Made by a program: the position numbers and the translations under genes. From Arbacia lixula (taxonomy: Eukaryota; Echinodermata; Echinoidea; Arbacioida; Arbaciidae): DNA of 64,000 bases. Of the stretch, positions 25,779-38,300 are shown piece by piece. The notes under the pieces are model-generated. The model saw only the letters and a list, made by a program, of their open reading frames with translations. It had not been told where the DNA came from and ran no database searches. Every line of letters begins with the position of its first letter. Position 1 is the stretch's first letter. Location of the stretch: positions 8,451,641-8,515,640 of the forward strand of contig OZ022589.1 of assembly GCA_963669155.1 (NCBI GenBank), read 5' to 3'.

Positions 25779-26718
25779 CCCAGGTAACAAAACACGTTTC
25801 ATAAACGTTCCTAGTAGGTTTTTTGGATGTCCAATAAAACGTCTTATGGACGTCTAAATGGGGTAGGCTTTAGACGTTTTCTTGGACGTTTTAAAAACGT
25901 TTTTTCAAACGCTTAAGGAACCTTAAAAAACTTTGAAAACCTTTTGGAAACGCAAGACGTACAAAACCTTTTGAAAACGTTCTGTGGACGTTGTTAGAAC
26001 GTGCAGAAAACCTTTAAAAACGTTATTTGAAACCTTGAAATGCACTAAAAACGTTTTTAGAACGTTTAAAAAACCTTTTAAAACACGTCTAAAACATTCG
26101 TTTATGACCAGTTTGAAAAAAAAAAGTTTAATTATAGTGGAATATTATCTCATATGATCAAACATACATGGATAAAAACGCACACACAACCCTAACCACA
26201 TTTTAATCGTATCCTACTCCTATCTTATCCTACCCTACTCCTACCGTATTATTAACACGCTCACTTTTATATATATATTACTACGGTAATATGCTCCAAA
26301 AATATTAGTTAGTACAATTTAAGATGAATATTTTGTTGTAATTATTGTTGTCTGCACTCGATTAGGTAAGATTCATTGTTTCAATGTCTAACTTTCTAAA
26401 TGTTTATTAGAATGTATGCTTAAATATTTCTTCTATCTAGTTTTGCACCTTTTATCTATTAAAATGTAAAAAAATATGACACAAGTCAATAGGCCTAATG
26501 CATTAATGAATATTTATGATCATCTGAGTACCAAGACGTACAGGACTTAGCAAAAACGTTTTTAAAACGTTCTAAAAAAACCCTTAATATAAAGTGCAGA
26601 CTATAACGTTTTATTTAGCGTTTTAAGAACGTTCATTTAGGACGAAGACGAAAGGGACGTAAAGAAAAAGTTTTTAAACCGTTCTGAAAACGTTTTGTGT
26701 TTGCTCAGAATCCCTGGG
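25779..26718. mobile_element. Inverted-repeat element B with AAACGTTTT arms
   Basis: Begins CCCAGGTAACAAAACACG and ends GTTTGCTCAGAATCCCTGGG, with an AT dinucleotide on each side. Arms (25790-26100 and 26530-26700) consist of AAAACGTTTTTAAAACGT-type words. The core 26135-26530 matches the core of element A. Removing 25779-26720 rejoins the surrounding LINE reading frame exactly, which fixes the ends and the 2-bp target duplication. Confidence 0.85.
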
Positions 26719-26815
26719 ATATTTTCTCTTATTTGCTAACGATTCGAACATCTTCCTTTCAAATCGTAATCCCCAGATTCAAAGCATATCGCCAAGCTGG
26801 TCAAGGAATGGTTCT
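26719..26815 (+). pseudogene. Non-LTR reverse transcriptase, continuation after element B
   Basis: Continues the frame of 25236-25778 with LLFANDSNIFLSNRN, equivalent to the FADD catalytic box but reading FAND, then KLVKEWF. It ends where a Tc1 fragment begins. Confidence 0.75.
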
Positions 26816-27180
26816 ATAGGACAATGATGTCAACGTCCTAGCATGGTCAAGTCAGAGTCCTGACCTGAATCCGATCGAGAACTTGTGGCGAGACTTAAAG
26901 GTGAGAATGATGACTAGAAACCCGACCAACCTGACCCAGCTTGAGGCCTACGCCAAGGAAGAATGGGCCAACATCCCGCAGGAGACATGCAAGAAGCTTG
27001 TGGACACGTGTACTGGAATCGTCTAGAAGCAGCCATGAACAACAAAGATTATGCTATTAACAATTAAAGAAAGACGCTGGACTCAGAAAACCTAGGGTAT
27101 GAAGAGTTTTGAACATGCCATTTTTTTGAATATCTATGAGTAAAATACCCCTGAAATGAGAAATTTCCTGAATTGTGCAT
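26815..27180 (+). pseudogene. Tc1-type transposase C-terminal fragment and end
   Basis: Encodes [20 protein letters not shown], then ENLWRDLK, ending [17 protein letters not shown] with a frame break at the VDTC/YWNRL join. [11 protein letters not shown] is the hallmark of Tc1/mariner DDE transposases around the third catalytic residue. The N-terminal two thirds are missing. AT-rich sequence follows. Confidence 0.88.
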
Positions 27181-27337
27181 TGTTCACATCACATATATAT
27201 CAGAGAAAAAATGCCTTAATTTCATCGCACGCACGCGCGCGCGCGCGCACACACACACACAAACCAAAATAACCAAGCCGCATTACACGAAAAGACGCCT
27301 CCCCCACACACGCACAGCCCCCAGGTGAAGAGCAAAG

Positions 27338-27373
<36 letters not shown>

Positions 27374-28320
27374 ATGTAAGCATTTGTCTTCCTTCATGTC
27401 CGAAACCCTTTAGATTCTAAGGACGCCACAGAAATCGCTGGATGAAATACATATCATTTGAGCATTTTGGTCGGTAGTGTGTGCCGCCACTCCTGTACAG
27501 AAAGACAAATAAAAAAAAAAATCCTAGTCAATCTAAAAAAAAACCTGTTATCAGATTGAACAACATAAGTCAAGCAAACAATTAATCATGAAAAGCGAAG
27601 AATGAGCCGATATTGTGGGGCTTTTGTTTAGAACAAAACCTGCTACTAGTAGTAACTGCGACGTTGATTTTTCATTTTCATAACATGTATTTTATGTCAA
27701 TCTTTTGCAAATTTAAATCAAAAATTAAAAAACAAGGAAATGGAAGAAAGTAATTAAAAAGAACATCTCTTACAATAATATCAATGGAAAATGACTTAAA
27801 GCAGAATTGTATTCATTGCTAGATTTCGAGGAGGTTGTTAGACGGGTCTTACACAATGAACGAAAGAGCAGATTACTGTCCAATACGAGCTCTCATTAAA
27901 GTAATAATACTTGATTAAAGGTAAAAATGAAAGGAAGTAAAATTATTAAATCACAGCCAAATGAATGATAAATAATTTTGAAGACATAAACTCCACATTT
28001 TTATTTAAGCGGATTGAAAGACATTATTTTCTTTGTAATAAAAACATGACGTGTGGAGTCGGCATGGAATGCATTCACATACATAATTCAGTCATTCATC
28101 AGAAGGCGATTCACAATCAGATATGCAGTGTTCCACCACCTCCTCTCTTTGCATTTTATTCATATCCAAACGCACGAAGTTACACACGATTGAGCTAACG
28201 GCTGTTTTTCAACTGGGCCTCACGTACAAATGGCTTTATACAGGGCGTATAGAAAATGTAATCCAAGTTTAAAGGTCAATCATTTTTAAATTATCCATGA
28301 TCACAATATGAATGTAAGCT
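27180..28320. other. Simple repeats; no gene
   Basis: (GC)n/(CA)n microsatellites at 27225-27260 and 27340-27370. The rest is AT-rich with no domain or repeat I recognise. Confidence 0.5.
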
Positions 28321-28424
28321 ATCATTAAAGAGCAACTATTCTGCTTTTATTTGATAGCACTTGCACATCACAAGCATAATGCATGACTGAGTACATTGTT
28401 CTAAACACAACAAAAAAAGTAATT

Positions 28425-28615
28425 CCCCCTAAGCAAAATAGCATGACTTTTTGTCGAAGAGGTTTTGGGCAAAAAAAATTGGCAGGATTGTTCCTTAACT
28501 TATCGATTAACTTATTAGTGAAAATCACATTAATCCAATTAGTCATGCATGAATGGGAAAAATTTAAAGGCAAACATGTCACTTTTCAAAAGTCACAAGG
28601 GTATTTTTGAGATTC
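28425..28615 (+). repeat. Dispersed repeat family R1, copy 1
   Basis: Contains AAGCAAAATAGCATGACTTT, TTCCTTAACTTATCGATTAA, AGTCATGCATGAATGGG and AAATTTAAAGGCAAACATGTC. The same order occurs at 34240-34410 (plus) and at 41050-41260 (minus). Confidence 0.7.
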
Positions 28616-28969
28616 TGTCATATGAATTTTTGATGAATTCCATTTGTAGTGCATAATTTATGTCCTTTCATTGTTTATAATCCATCTCTCGATGCACTAA
28701 CACCTAACCCGACACTTAACCGTTTGACAAATACACATCCCTCTTGAGTTTGAAACTTTCAAAAACCCTTTACTTTGTGATAACAAATATAATTCTGGAT
28801 GTTTTGACAAAGATGTAACACGACCTGTTATGTAAACATAAGAAGCCTTTTTTTGTGGTTGAGTGAAAACACTTTAAGAATCGCAGAAGAAATGGCAAAA
28901 CGTATTGTTAGAAAGGCATTAACAATTACCCTACATCTACCAGAGTGACCACACATTCTACGATATGAC

Positions 28970-29320
28970 CACCATAAACACCACCATATAAGCACCATAC
29001 AAATACCACATGACCACCCTAAGAACACCATACATATACCACATAGCCATCATACATATACCACATAACCATCATACATATACCATATAACCATCATACA
29101 TATACCATATATAACCACTATACATATACCACATAACCATCACATATACCATATATAACCATCATACATATACCATATAACCATCATACATATACCATAT
29201 GTAACCATCATACATATACCATATATAAACATAATACATATACCACATAACCATCATAAATATACTTCATAACCATCATTCATATACCATATAACCATCA
29301 TACTTATACCACATAAGATC
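28970..29320. repeat. Minisatellite of CATCATACATATACCATATAAC units
   Basis: More than a dozen variants of a 20-24-bp unit (ACCATCATACATATACCATA). The words are related to the bigger array at 30440-31730. Confidence 0.9.
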
Positions 29321-29484
29321 ATAGGTGAAGATCGGGGAGGGGGGGGGGGGAATTGAATACCCAGTTGCTGATCTGTGAATAGAAATTCATCCATGAACCT
29401 TATTCAAGAAATTGACAATAGCTCTCGATTTTTTTTCTGTGGGGGGGGAGGGGGGGCGTCTCCCCCCTCCTCAATTTGTAAAGC

Positions 29485-30029
29485 TTAAAGGGTTACTAAA
29501 TTAAAAAAAAAATAAGTTCCCACTAACCTATGTAAAATTATCCACAAAAAACGAATTTCACATTCGTTTGCCGCAATAAAGTCTCATTTTGACGAAAATT
29601 TGAAAAAACGCACGCCTCCAGTGACGTATGAGAAGTCAAAATGCCATAAATACCAACGGCGTAAATAAAATGTTTTATTCACGCAATTCAAACAATACGT
29701 TACCAAAGCTTGTCCGAGGTTTGTCTGAGTAGCAACAACTAATAGATTCAAAGTGCATTCCATCCATTGAATCTGGATGACAAGATACAGGTGAATGCAA
29801 TAACGCGTTACTACGCAGCTAGGGGAAAGTCGTGAATACATTACGAAAATGGTCTTTTGTTGACTTCCGTAAAATCTATGTAATTTTGACACGTCACTGG
29901 AGGCGTGCGTTTTTCAAATTTTTGTCAAAATGAGACTTTATTGCCACAAAAGAATGTGAAATTCGTTTTTAGTGGATAATTTTACATAGATTAGTGGGAA
30001 CTTGTGTTCCTAATTTAGTATCCCTTTAA
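29485..30029. mobile_element. TTAA-flanked inverted-repeat MITE
   Basis: TTAA is present at both edges (29485 and 30026). Left terminus AGGGTTACTAAATTA, right terminus in reverse complement AGGGATACTAAATTA. The arms extend about 130 bp (29510-29645 against 29884-30005) with GTTCCCACTAA and CACGCCTCCAGTGACG words. The middle holds the recurring module (TCAAAGTGCATTCCATCCA, in reverse). Target TTAA suggests a piggyBac-type mover. No transposase. Confidence 0.8.
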
Positions 30030-30439
30030 TGTAGTATCTATCTATTTCCAGTCAGATGACCAAATTGAGGCCAACCACTTTATAATTTTATAGACCTAAA
30101 ATGCATTTTGATGGCAAAATCAGTCTTCTTTCATTCTTTCTTTTTTTTTTAGTTCACTCACTTCACTCGCTCGCATGATTACGATTATTCCCCTCTCACT
30201 TTTCACAACAGATTTTGGGCGGAGATTTTCTCCTTTCATCCAAAACATCCAAAACGCTCTCGTAATTTTGTTTTCCAGAGCTGGAGCGGAAAAATCGCGC
30301 GTCGCTCCCGTATAGCTGTAATTAATATGTAATATTTTACTTGCCCGATTCGGGCCAGTACTTTCCCCAAAATCATCAAAATACCTTGCCCGAATGAGAT
30401 TTTCACTGGCCCCGGGCCATCGGGCAAGCGCTTATGTCG

Positions 30440-31730
30440 CACGGTATACCATACAAGCATCTACAATGAAGATGTAGTGCATATATACCACACATCATAT
30501 ATCTACATCTTTGGTATACCATGGAACAAGCATTACCATAGAGATGTACCATATACATACCACTCACCACCTCATATGGTAAACCATAAAGGCATGTACA
30601 ATGAAGTTGTATCACACATACTGTATATACCACACATCATATATCTACATCATGGAACAAACTGCATCTACCGTAGAGATGTTCCATATACATATCATTA
30701 CCATACACCTACCATTGTACCATATACATACCATTCACAATGTATATTTGCTATATCGTAGAACAAGCACCTACCATAGAGATTTAACATATTGATACCA
30801 TTACCATATACCTACCATTGTACCACAAACGTACCATTCACAATGTATATTTGGTATACCATAGAACAAGCATCTACCATAGAGATGTGCTATATACATA
30901 CTATTACCATTTACATATCATGGTACCATATACATACCATTCACAATGTGTGTTTGGTATACCATAGAACAAGCATCTACCATATGTACAATATGCATAC
31001 CATCACATATACCTACCATTGTACCATATACATACCATTCACAATGTATATTTGGTATACCATAGAAAAAGCATCTACCATACAGATTTACCATGTACAT
31101 ACCATTGTACCATATACATACCATTCACAATGTATATTTGGTATACCATAAAACAAGCATCTACATGTGCCATAAATTACCATATACATATCATGGTACC
31201 ATATGCATACCATTGACAATGTGTGTTTGGTATACCATCGAACAAGCATCTACCATAGAGATGTACAATATACATACCATCACATATACCTACCACTGTA
31301 CCCACATACCATTCACAATGTATATTTAGTTTATCATAAAAAAGCATCTACCATACAGATTTACCATATACATACCATTGTACCATATACATACCATTCA
31401 CAATGTATATTTGGTATACCATAAAACAATCATCTACATGTGCCATAAATTACCATATACATATCATGGTACCATATGCATACCATTGACAATGTGTGTT
31501 TGGTATACCATCGAACAAGCATCTACCATAGAGATGTACAATATACATACCATCACATATACCTACCATTGTACCCACATACCATTCACAATGTATATTT
31601 AGTTTATCATAAAAAAGCATCTACCATACATATTTACCATACACATACCATTACCATATACATACCATTGTACCATATACATACCATTCACAATGTATAT
31701 TTGGTACACCATAGAACAAGTATCATTCTA
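30440..31730. repeat. Large tandem array with a 273-bp higher-order unit
   Basis: Built from GTACCATATACATACCATTC, ACAATGTATATTTGGTATAC and AACAAGCATCTACCATAGAG words. The interval starting 31148 recurs nearly unchanged at 31421, a 273-bp offset. The open frames across it are products of the repeat and not genes. Confidence 0.92.
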
Positions 31731-31914
31731 TAAAATCTACCGACAGGCGGCGCTACAACGTGGCACAATGTAGAGTACATGCATACACGTTATCATGTGA
31801 TATGACGTAACGTCACATTTGGCTACACGTTATCATATGGTATGATATAACATGGTGGATTGCTAAGTAACGGATCCTTGTCATTACCAATGCTCTTTCG
31901 GCATATACAGCTTT

Positions 31915-32069
31915 CAAGGCTTTGAGGGTTACAATTCGATATTCCGAAGGTTCGTTTATTCCAAAGGTTCGTTATTCCGAAGGTTCGTTATTCCGAAGGT
32001 TCGTTATTCCGAAACACGTAAATTGCCTATACCTCGATGCTCGTTAGTCCGGAAACTAGAAAGGGTTCA
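31915..32069 (-). repeat. Short tandem repeat just downstream of the stop codon (probable 3' UTR)
   Basis: About four head-to-tail copies of a ~20-bp unit containing TTCGGAATAACGAACC follow the stop codon of the Ig-GTPase gene, interrupted by one diverged stretch. A minus-strand AATAAA occurs inside the array near 31957 and could serve as a polyadenylation signal. It would place the repeat in the 3' UTR. Transcript ends cannot be established from sequence. Confidence 0.55.
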
Positions 32070-32365
32070 TTATTTCGACAAGTTGTCGCGTAACGTTCGG
32101 AATAACGATTGCTTCCCCTTTTGAGGCTTTTCTCGTTCTGCGATCTCCAAATTGTAAATGTTCAGATCGCAGGTTCTCAAAGCTAATTTTAAGAACTCCA
32201 GAAACGCAATATCCTTTTCGACGTCCTCAACATGGTTATCGCTGGTGTAGTTCTCGAAGAACCAAATGTTTTCTTTCGGCATGCTAGTAGAGACCAGCTC
32301 ATCCCTGAGACGGTCCACGTCCTTGATATCGTCCTTGTGAGTGACAACCAGCAGTGGCGAGCGGT
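32070..32365 (-). CDS. Last exon: G4-like THKD motif and C-terminus
   Basis: 296 bp with acceptor CTTTACCATAG and a TAA stop at 32070. It starts with RSPLLVVTHKDD: a hydrophobic strand followed by THKD, the G4-like motif (IFI44 proteins have TH.D here instead of the usual NKxD). Then come a helix (DVDRLRDELV), NIWFFENYTSDN, a helix FLEFLKLALRTCD and a basic tail ending DNLSK. Gene ends here; downstream lies a short tandem repeat and then a large tandem array. Confidence 0.82.
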
Positions 32366-35300
32366 CTATGGTAAAGACACAACATTTAATGAAGAGCTTG
32401 CTTATAAAAGATACAAGCATGAGAGCTAACTTGCTTCGGGCCAGCCCTATAATTGACGTTTCTAAAGGAGAATGGCAGGCCAGAGTTGATCTCGAAAGAA
32501 GCAGAAATATCTAAAAAAAAACACCCCAAAACAGAGTCGTCTAAAACATGTGTAACAATTGGCGTGACATCACAGGCGCACTTTAGGCCAGCTGCAACTC
32601 CCGCATCGTACCATCACGACGCCCCCCCCCCCCCCCCCCATACACACACTCCCACACCCCCTCCCCTATACGCTCGGAAACGTTGTGCTTTTTAATTTTG
32701 CTGCTGAGCTGGAAAGGCCATGACTGCCACATTTCATATACTCATACGTATACGAATTGTTGCAGTCATGGCCTTCCATAGAGAACGTGCTTCGGTAGAT
32801 GAGCTAGCTGAATGAACGTCCCCCGCAAAGTGCGCATGTTACGCAATGATGTCATGTTCTCGGGCGGCAAACTTTATATTTTATTCAAATATAATATAAT
32901 ATAGTACTAGTATTCCTGAATGCCCTACTAGGACGCTCCTAATAGTTAGGGAGGGTTTGACGCCCAGTACGCATTTATTAGCCAGTGGAGGGATGTGTTT
33001 CATTTACAAATAGCCAATCACAATATCTCATCTGGACTTTTACCTAGGCTTTATCCCAACTCTGTGGACGCGCAACCATAGAAATATGAGATTTGGAATT
33101 GTCGGTAGTTTTTTTTTATGAAAGGTGATCGCTATCAGAAGATGTAGACACGACTTAACTTGAAACATCTTGAAGGTAAAAATTTACGATGATTATATCA
33201 AAGATGAGTAGAAGCATTTATATGACATGATAACATTTGTAGGTGTTGATCGTTATTCTGATTGCTCATTGTTCCATAGAAACATATTGTGTCTTTGACA
33301 GTGACATTGTTTGAATACACGCTTTGTACATTTCTTGAAGAGATCTTACTGTAAAATGCATGCATCTCCTTGGTAAACTCGCTGATAAAACTCAATGCGA
33401 CATCGTTTTCATCTCTCCTGAAAGAGGGGAAAAATGGTGAGGTGTTGGTATTAGGCTGGATGTTACAATTTTATTCAAATTAAATATCATCAAGATATTA
33501 AGCATCATCTACTTAAATGGGAATGGAGTCGTGATTATGTGCTGATAATAAAGGCAGACAAGTTATAATCAATTATTTGTATTTTATCCAAGGTACACAC
33601 GTGATGCTGTGGATAGTATCTTATGTTCCCATGGTTTCCAAGAAGAATGGAATTGCGGATCAATGGAGATGCCCATTAAGGATTATAATTCTACAGTTAT
33701 CGTGATTGACGAAAATTCAAAAATTCCTTCTAAGACGCCTCACTTTTTTTCAAACATCGGACATTCGGTTTTTTCTGAGTTTTCTGTTTTAATTCAATCA
33801 AATCGCTGTCAGTGATTTTTTTTATATCATTGTTTGATGATTCTCCAAGACGCATGAAAGGTTTATATATGAGAATACATGCACAATGCGTGTTACACAT
33901 GTAACGAACAACTGTTCTAATTCACAGATTATCCGATAAAATCGCAAGCAATTTACGGTTTTGAATGTGAAACAAGACAACACATCACTATTAATCAAGA
34001 TTCAGTGCGAACTTACCAGGAATGGTATACAAAGACCGGACAGTGCACAACGTTTCCTTTCCTCTCAGACCTTGTCAGAGGCTTTGATGGGTCAAAGCCA
34101 CGTTGTCCCCCTATCGAGAGTCCACACAATCACTGTATTTACAGCTCCCCTCCAACCATAGAGCCATATATAATAAGACCTTAAGTAAGACCTAACGTCA
34201 AAGTATGAACACACAAAATAGTAATGTCCCCTGTATAAAAAAAAAAACATAGCACAACTTTTTTAAAAGAAGTTTTGTTCATAATAACTTGGTAGGATTG
34301 TTTCTTAAATTCTTGACTAGCTTCTATGTAAAAAAAGATTTGACCCATTTAGTCAAACATGAGTGAGCACAAATTAAAGGAAAAACTGTCATAATGGGAA
34401 AATGTGGCTTTTGTAATCTTCTCGTGTAGCTAACTTACAGAAGCTGCATGCCTGAATCGATTACTTTGTATCAATCACATAGGTGAATTATAGGGGGAAG
34501 TAAGAAGTATGTGAATAAATTTGAATAATTAATTAATAATGAATATATTTTGATTACAATCGAAAATGTGCTTATGGAGACAAGGAAATTACTTCCCAAG
34601 TGACATATATATGTGCCGAATTTTGTGACCGTCGCGCGTTTCGTTGCCGATATCAGAGGGGGGGGGGGGGGGGGGCGTAATGCCCCCCGGAAATATATAC
34701 TATAGTCTATGATACATGGTTGAGTGAATACACATTTAAAGGCACAATGGGGATATTCAATTGCATGAATATTATTGCATTATTTCACGTAAATCAAAGG
34801 TAAAGGGCACTATTCGTGCTTTGAAGGGCAAGTTTACCCATTAAACATGCCAATTATATTTAAAACTTCATTCAAAATCATTAAAAATGGCTTCAAATGA
34901 CGGACTTTGGTTGAGAAAGTACCAGACGAAGCCTGTTTAAATACTTTTCGGTTTCAGTCGCCAAAGCGTACGCCGAGTAAACTTACAGGAGTCGCCATTT
35001 TCCGCGCTTCCATTCAAAATTGTGACGTCACATACGAACAAATTAAACCTCTACACCCATTGGTTGCAATTTGTATTTTCTCGTGCCGTAATATTAGTAA
35101 AAGTATAAATATCAATTCCAAACTTCTGTTATCGCTAGACTGCTTTTACTAGAAACAAAAACATATTTAATAACAAGATTATCATTCGTTAAAAACATAT
35201 ACATTTTTTTACCTTTTAGTATTTCCTTTGTAACGACAATCCAACAACAAATCAGAGGTATTTTCCAGCTGATTTTCAGATATTTTCAGACATTGTTGCC

Positions 35301-38300
35301 CACTCATGCATGACTAATGTATAGCGCTCAGAAAATCAGCTGGAGAATAAGCCATTATTGTATCCACAACTTTCCCCCTAACTGTCTGGTTACGCGTTAT
35401 TACATCCACCTGCATTTCGTGACTCAGTTTCAATGGATGGAACGCACTCTGAATCTATTAGTTGTTGCTACTCGGACAAACCTCGGACAAGCTTTTAGGT
35501 TACCAATAGTAACGCATTGTTTGAACGACGTGAATAAAGTCCGCATACATAACGAAAATGGTCTATTCTTCCAATTTGCTGTTAAAAATATTTTATTAAA
35601 TATGTTTTTATTTGTTTGTAATAGCAGTCTAGAAATTTTGGATTTGATATTGATACGTTTATTGATATAACGGCACGAGAGAGTACAGAATAGAACCAAT
35701 GGGCGCATAGGTTTAATTTGTTCGTATGTGACGTAACAGTTTTGAATGGCAGCGCGGAAAGTGGCGACTCCCGTAAGTTTGCTCGGCGTACGCTTTGGCG
35801 ACTGAAACTGTACTTTCCTAACTAAAATATGTCATTTTACAGCCATTTTTAATTATTTTGAGTGAAGTTTTAAACAGAATTTAATGGGTAAACTTGCCTT
35901 TTAACGTGTGTCATTCAATTATACATTTTCCACCATGTCACGCTTGAATAATTGCTTAAAAAGTCCATTTCAAATGATTAACAGATATCAAATAAGCTGC
36001 CAGGAAGACTAATTCACGATTTTAGGATTTAATGTGTTACTCAATGTCTGCAAAGGCCTCCTCACTCATTTTCTGATATTACGAGACATTTTATGTTAAA
36101 ATTTCCGAGCCAAGCGAATACTACAATTGATATCAATAGTTGTAATCCAATCAGCATTCTCACCCAATATTGTATCAAGTAAAGAATGCCTGATAACACA
36201 GAAAATATTCTTTATGAATAATCAAAGCTACAAGGTTAACATGCAGATTTCACACGAAACTTTAATAAAAAAACATAATTTTAATCTGGATGAAAAAAAA
36301 ATATATCAATGGCATGGCAGTACATTTTCGCTTTCTGTATCTTTTAACTCACTAACAATAGAAATTCGAATGGAAAATGTTAGTTACAGTATCATACAAT
36401 ATGTGAGGAGGTCATTACAGGCATAGAATTACACCTTAGATCCAAAAATAAATCTGACACCTTTTCTCATCATATTTGATTTTTATCTTATCATTCAAAT
36501 TTGAGTTTTTGAATCTTATTTGTGTACCTCCTCAAGCGTGACATGATGGACAATGTTTATTAACATAATGAAAAACATTTAGCAAAATTGGTAACATTCA
36601 CCTGTAAAATGTGCCGTGATTTCGATGGTGGAATATACCTATTGTGCCTGATATATTGTGTTCACTCAACCATGCAATATCGATTACAATATCAGAATAG
36701 GTCTGAGAAAGTTGATAACGGATGCAGTGATATATATATACGATGCTTAAATCAACAAATTATTAGTAAATGAACATATGCATTTATTCCATAATACCAT
36801 TACATGTTAGGAACATAACGTGTGATCACTCAACCATGACACCACAACTACCTCTTATGATCATAAAACATCTGATGATACATGATGTTAACAATATCTG
36901 ACGTCGATTTATTCAATAGGACAGTTAAACATAACTTTTTCGCCTCTAGAATTGTGATCAGGTAACCGTGCAGAAGCGCGAAAAGTGTCAGGATACGTGT
37001 GAGAGGGAGAAACAACGGATGATCAAACAACAACAGCCCTTTCACATACAGCAGTAGAAAATACAGAAGGATCTTAAATTCTGCAGATGTCAACGGGTCA
37101 TCAGCAGTACACCAGGGATCACAGGTGTTTCAGCCATTTGAGTGCTGTACCCCCCCCCCCCCCCCCTGGCTGGCCAGTGCTACGCTGGAATACCCTGGAC
37201 AGCACCCCCGTTGACACCCGAGTGATCTGGATTGTCCAGAAAACACTACGATGCCTTCTGAACAACCCAAGCCGAGCCCGTCTCGGCAGCCCCACACATT
37301 CTCCTCACCCACTTCTCCCCTTCCCTACCACTGAACCCATTGCTCGGATCCACCTTCTTACAGAGACACCCGCAAACCCCATGTACCCAACCTCGACGGT
37401 ATGTACCTCCCCTCCCCATCCATTCTGCTCACACTCCTGCTTCAGACTAGCATATTTATCCATTTCCTCTCCCTTGCCTCTTCTATCCTCGTCTCCCATG
37501 GCACCGTCAACTCGACCATCACAATCTTACGTGCCGATCTAGCCACTAGAACCATATCTGGCCGCAGGGCTGTGAATAACACGTCTTCCGGCATAGTCCT
37601 ATTCCCCTCATCCACATGTACTCCCCAGTCGTCTGCAGCAGCTAACAGCCCACCCACACCTTGTCCTTGCCTAGTCTTCCTACACCTTGTCCCCTTTTTG
37701 ACAAACTCGATGCCCTTCACCCTTGGGGGTCCATTCTTCTTTCTCGCCTCTACTGCTGCCCTTGCCAAAGCTCCCATCTCCTTCAAGACCTGGTTTTGCC
37801 TCCATGTATAGGCGTGCAATAACCCTCCACAAGCTGACAGGACATGCTCCAATGACCCTCTTGCCTTCCTGCAAACCTTGCAGCAGTCGTCCTCCACACA
37901 ACCCCACCTCTTCAAATTCACTGGCGTTGGCAGGACATCAAAGGTGGAACTGATCATGAAGCGCACGGCTAGAGACGACATCGTCCTGAGTTGGTCCCAG
38001 GAGACCTTCTTCTGCTCCACCTCTTCCCAATGAGTCCATGCACCCTCACACCCTGCTGTTCAGCTTTTGCCAACCGACATTCCTCCTCCTTCTCCTTAAC
38101 TGCCTCAACCACCAAATCCCTCCTACCCTTCCTGTCTTCCTTGCTGTACCATCTCATGCCAGGACGATACCCTACCCCGCTCCTACCCACTTGGACAGCA
38201 CCGCGCATCTCCTTCCACTTGGCCATTGCCACGGCTTCATTCGCAGCCTCTTCTGCCTTCCACTTCCTCCCCGTACGGATCGGTGGCCTAGAATCTGCTA

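Noticed and set aside
27200..27397. Cys/Val/Arg/Ala repeat open frame
   Set aside because: Translation of (CA)n and (GC)n microsatellites.
30477..31733. Several overlapping open frames rich in Tyr, His, Ile and Thr
   Set aside because: They are translations of the tandem array with no conserved domain and are open in several frames because the repeat lacks stops.
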